This document shows positions 61,913-64,000 of a stretch of DNA of 64,000 nucleotides, in pieces (position 1 is the first letter of the stretch; every line of letters begins with the position of its first letter). The notes under the pieces are model-generated. The model did not search any database and was not told the DNA's origin. It saw only the letters and a program-made list of their open reading frames with translations. This DNA is from Glossina fuscipes (lineage: Eukaryota > Arthropoda > Insecta > Diptera > Glossinidae), in the NCBI RefSeq assembly GCF_014805625.2, contig NW_023998415.1, positions 50,221,839-50,285,838 on the forward strand. The letters are read 5' to 3'. A program made the translations under genes and the position numbers.

Positions 61913-62985
61913 TGTTTACTATTTATTGGTTCACTTTTGCCTGTCACAGTTACTCTTTCCCCTTAATTAATATCATTTAACGTGATTCCGTTTATTGTTG
62001 TTTCCGGGATAAAGACTTTTCGAAAAATTTATTAAAAATTATCATTTTGTTTGGCGCGGCACATTTCTGCCTAAATCAGTGAGTTTCAATTTAGGGTAAC
62101 ATTGAATACTATTCAGTAACAAAGTGAAAAGACAATTGATTAAATGATATTCAAAATTCAACGACTCTCAATACCAAAACATTTAGGAGAAAAAGTAAAA
62201 GGAAAGTTATATTTGCTTTATGATATAACAGACATCTCCAAGCATAATCTCTCGAATAAGCCCAAGAACCCAAATGACAAATTTCAAACTCTTTTTTTTA
62301 ATTTGTACTACCCTAAGGTTTTCAATAATGAAAAACGGAAACAACAACGGCACAAAATTCTTCCCGAAATACTGCCGTACGGTTTTGGATATATACTAAT
62401 CTTATCGTATTTCAAATAAATGATCATGAAATACTCTGTTTGACTTAAGTTAAGCTTCGAAAAGTTGGCGAAATTCTTGGAAGGATATAATGTTAGTGTT
62501 TACAATATCTCATTAAAAAAACAACCTACAGCAACATGCTGTCGCAATATACTTGTGGAAATGTTTAACCCTTAAAAGCATATTGTTGCCAACTGCCTAC
62601 ATTCCAATTCCACTTAATTTTAAAATTGATTTTAAATGCAGTTAGCAATAAAATGCAATTAAGAATTACAAAGATTTACTAGTGACATATTTATGTATTA
62701 AGACATTGGGAAGCTACGTAAAAACACAGTTTCTCAATAAATGGTTGAAGGACGTAATTAACCCATTTTACTATTTTATATGAAATCGGGCAAAAGCAGA
62801 TGGAACATATATAAAATACATGCTTACCGATGTACCAGTAAAAGATTTGTAAACTCGTAATAAATACGCGCGCACACACACACACACACCCAATGAATAA
62901 GTTTTAGAATTTAACTTGGATTAAAATGAAGTTCGATATATATGTGGGGTTTGTTATAATGGATGATATAAAACGTCTCCGCGAT
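61913..62985. other. intergenic DNA, no gene recognised
   Basis: AT-rich flank of the gap. A segment at 62190-62235 (AAAGTAAAAGGAAAGTTATA then TTTGCTTTATGATA) resembles the repeat-terminal motif also seen near 30.98 and 40.83 kb. A CA dinucleotide tract lies at about 62873-62888. Confidence 0.45.
62873..62888. repeat. (CA)n microsatellite
   Basis: Short alternating CA tract after GCGCG. Simple-sequence repeat. Confidence 0.8.
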
Positions 62986-62989
62986 TTTT

Positions 62990-63329
62990 TGGTCTTGTTT
63001 TGAACTTCTTTTGTAGCCTGCTCCGTTTTTCAAATGATTCCAAACCGTTATGTGGTTGATGTTTAGTGTTATTTCCTGGCAGCTTGCGTGCCGGTCTTCT
63101 TCTACCAGTTGCAAAATTTCATCGACTCTTTCAGAGACTGGCCGACCAGAGGGAGGTGCATCTTTGGCATCGAAATTTTCGGGACGAAATCGAGTAAACC
63201 ACTCCTGATTCCTTCGTTCCTTACAGCATTTTTATCGTACACTTCACTAATTTGTTGGCATATTTTTGCAGGTTTTTTATAGTAAAGGATCACATAATGT
63301 ATTTCTTTAGATATGTCACTCATGTTCAA
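62990..63329 (-). mobile_element. mariner transposase relic, N-terminal part
   Basis: From the ATG at 63329 the minus strand reads ISKEIHYVILYYKKPAKICQ and then a frameshift near 63225. The next frame gives QEWFTRFRPENFDAKDAP, SGRPVSERVDEILQLVEEDR, HASCQEITLNINHITVWNHL and KNGAGYK. This is the two-helix-turn-helix N-terminal domain of a mariner transposase with the conserved WFxRF, SGRP linker, VEEDRH and TVxNHLKKAGYK blocks. The catalytic region does not follow, so the copy is truncated as well as frameshifted. It differs from the relics at 16.9 and 58.1 kb, so several mariner lineages invaded this genome. Confidence 0.85.
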
Positions 63330-63879
63330 ATCAATATAACTTTTTGCACACGTAAAGGTTTAGAAAACCAACTGAACAGAAAATGGAAGCTGACTTATCA
63401 TCTTTTAAGCACATGCTCGCTTGAGACATACAGTTGAGTGTTTCCAGATATGTAGGCCTCAACAACGCATAGTGGCAAAAAACCGTGGAGATCTTTTATA
63501 TTACATTGTCAAAGCAATTTGCTTTTAATATTTGTGTCTTTATTTTTAACTTTTAATTTGAAAAAAACATTTTTTTTATTTCGACATATAGAAGTATTGC
63601 CGAGCACACGTATGTTATAAGTAAGGGAACAGTCTCGTGGCTTTTTGTCCAATAGATGTCAGTGTCATATAACCTTGGTAACGCTAAGCCATGCTATGAG
63701 GCTTCTGAAATGTGCGTAGATAATTAAAATTAGCATCGTTACGACGTTTGTTAAGCCATTCAGACATTGATCAAAAACTAGTTTCATGCCATTTGCTTAA
63801 CGCTGGATTTGAAGTATTAGAAGAGAAAAATATAATGAACTGAACTTCCTAGTTGCCAATCGCTGTTGAAACAAAATAA

Positions 63880-64000
63880 GACGAAATCGAATTATTTTTG
63901 AAGAGAGAAAACGACAACAATGTGCAAAAGAAGATGATGGATGAAACAGTGCAAAAACTTGCAAAGCTCGGATTAATGCTGTGTCGAGTAAGATTTTCTG
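63880..64000 (+). other. possible exon at window edge
   Basis: After a TAA at about 63879-63881 the plus strand is open for 39 codons to the window end, with charged, helix-like composition (MMDETVQKLAKLGLMLC) and a GTAAGA donor-like site following TGTCGA near the end. Too short and truncated to assign. Confidence 0.15.

Noticed and set aside
63594..63720. 3' terminus of the 63 kb mariner
   Set aside because: It lies on the 5' side of the minus-strand transposase relic and I could not show inverted-terminal similarity by eye.
1..64000. CRISPR arrays, operons, riboswitches or bacterial mobile elements
   Set aside because: The window is eukaryotic; no regularly spaced identical repeats with unique spacers or operon-like gene runs are present.

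Overview
This is a 64 kb piece of an AT-rich eukaryotic nuclear genome, most likely from a higher (brachyceran) fly. The evidence is split genes with short introns (49-82 bp) and GT-AG borders, protein families typical of animals, long gene-poor intergenic DNA, many decayed mariner-type transposons, and fly-style degenerate interspersed repeats. A 100-base run of N (61813-61912) shows it comes from an assembled scaffold. The species cannot be fixed from the sequence alone.

Only three protein-coding genes can be supported, all between 8 and 25.5 kb. (1) An SLC26-family anion transporter on the minus strand (7985-10512, five exons); its 5' end is probably incomplete because the first visible exon begins at a splice acceptor. 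(2) DNAAF10/WDR92 on the plus strand (21766-22978, two exons, 376 aa), a WD40 adaptor of the HSP90/R2TP co-chaperone system needed for axonemal dynein assembly. (3) TTC27 on the minus strand (23014-25493, three exons, 784 aa), a TPR protein. Genes 2 and 3 are tail to tail with only 35 bp between stop codons, so their 3' ends must be almost contiguous or overlapping. All exon joins given here keep the reading frame and restore family-conserved sequence.

The rest (1-7.6 kb, 10.5-21.7 kb, 25.5-64 kb) is intergenic or possibly intronic DNA with no convincing genes. It holds: a tRNA-derived SINE family with at least three copies, two of them bounded by target-site duplications (4.3 and 38.5 kb); two other dispersed repeat families (copies near 3.0, 33.1, 40.1 and 41.1 kb; and near 27.2 and 47.8 kb); a decayed tandem array with a 156-bp period (11.5-12.1 kb); at least three mariner transposase relics (16.9, 58.1 and 63.1 kb) and weaker Tc1/mariner-like traces; several perfect inverted repeats; and simple-sequence tracts. 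A few coding-like open stretches that I could not identify (15.2-15.6, 50.5-50.8, 55.4-55.7, 58.3-58.6 kb and the last 120 bp) are listed with low confidence.

I did not find a coherent new multi-gene system. The most informative observations are the SINE family with its duplicated target sites, the very tight convergent pairing of two genes linked to HSP90/R2TP-dependent assembly, and the 156-bp periodic array.
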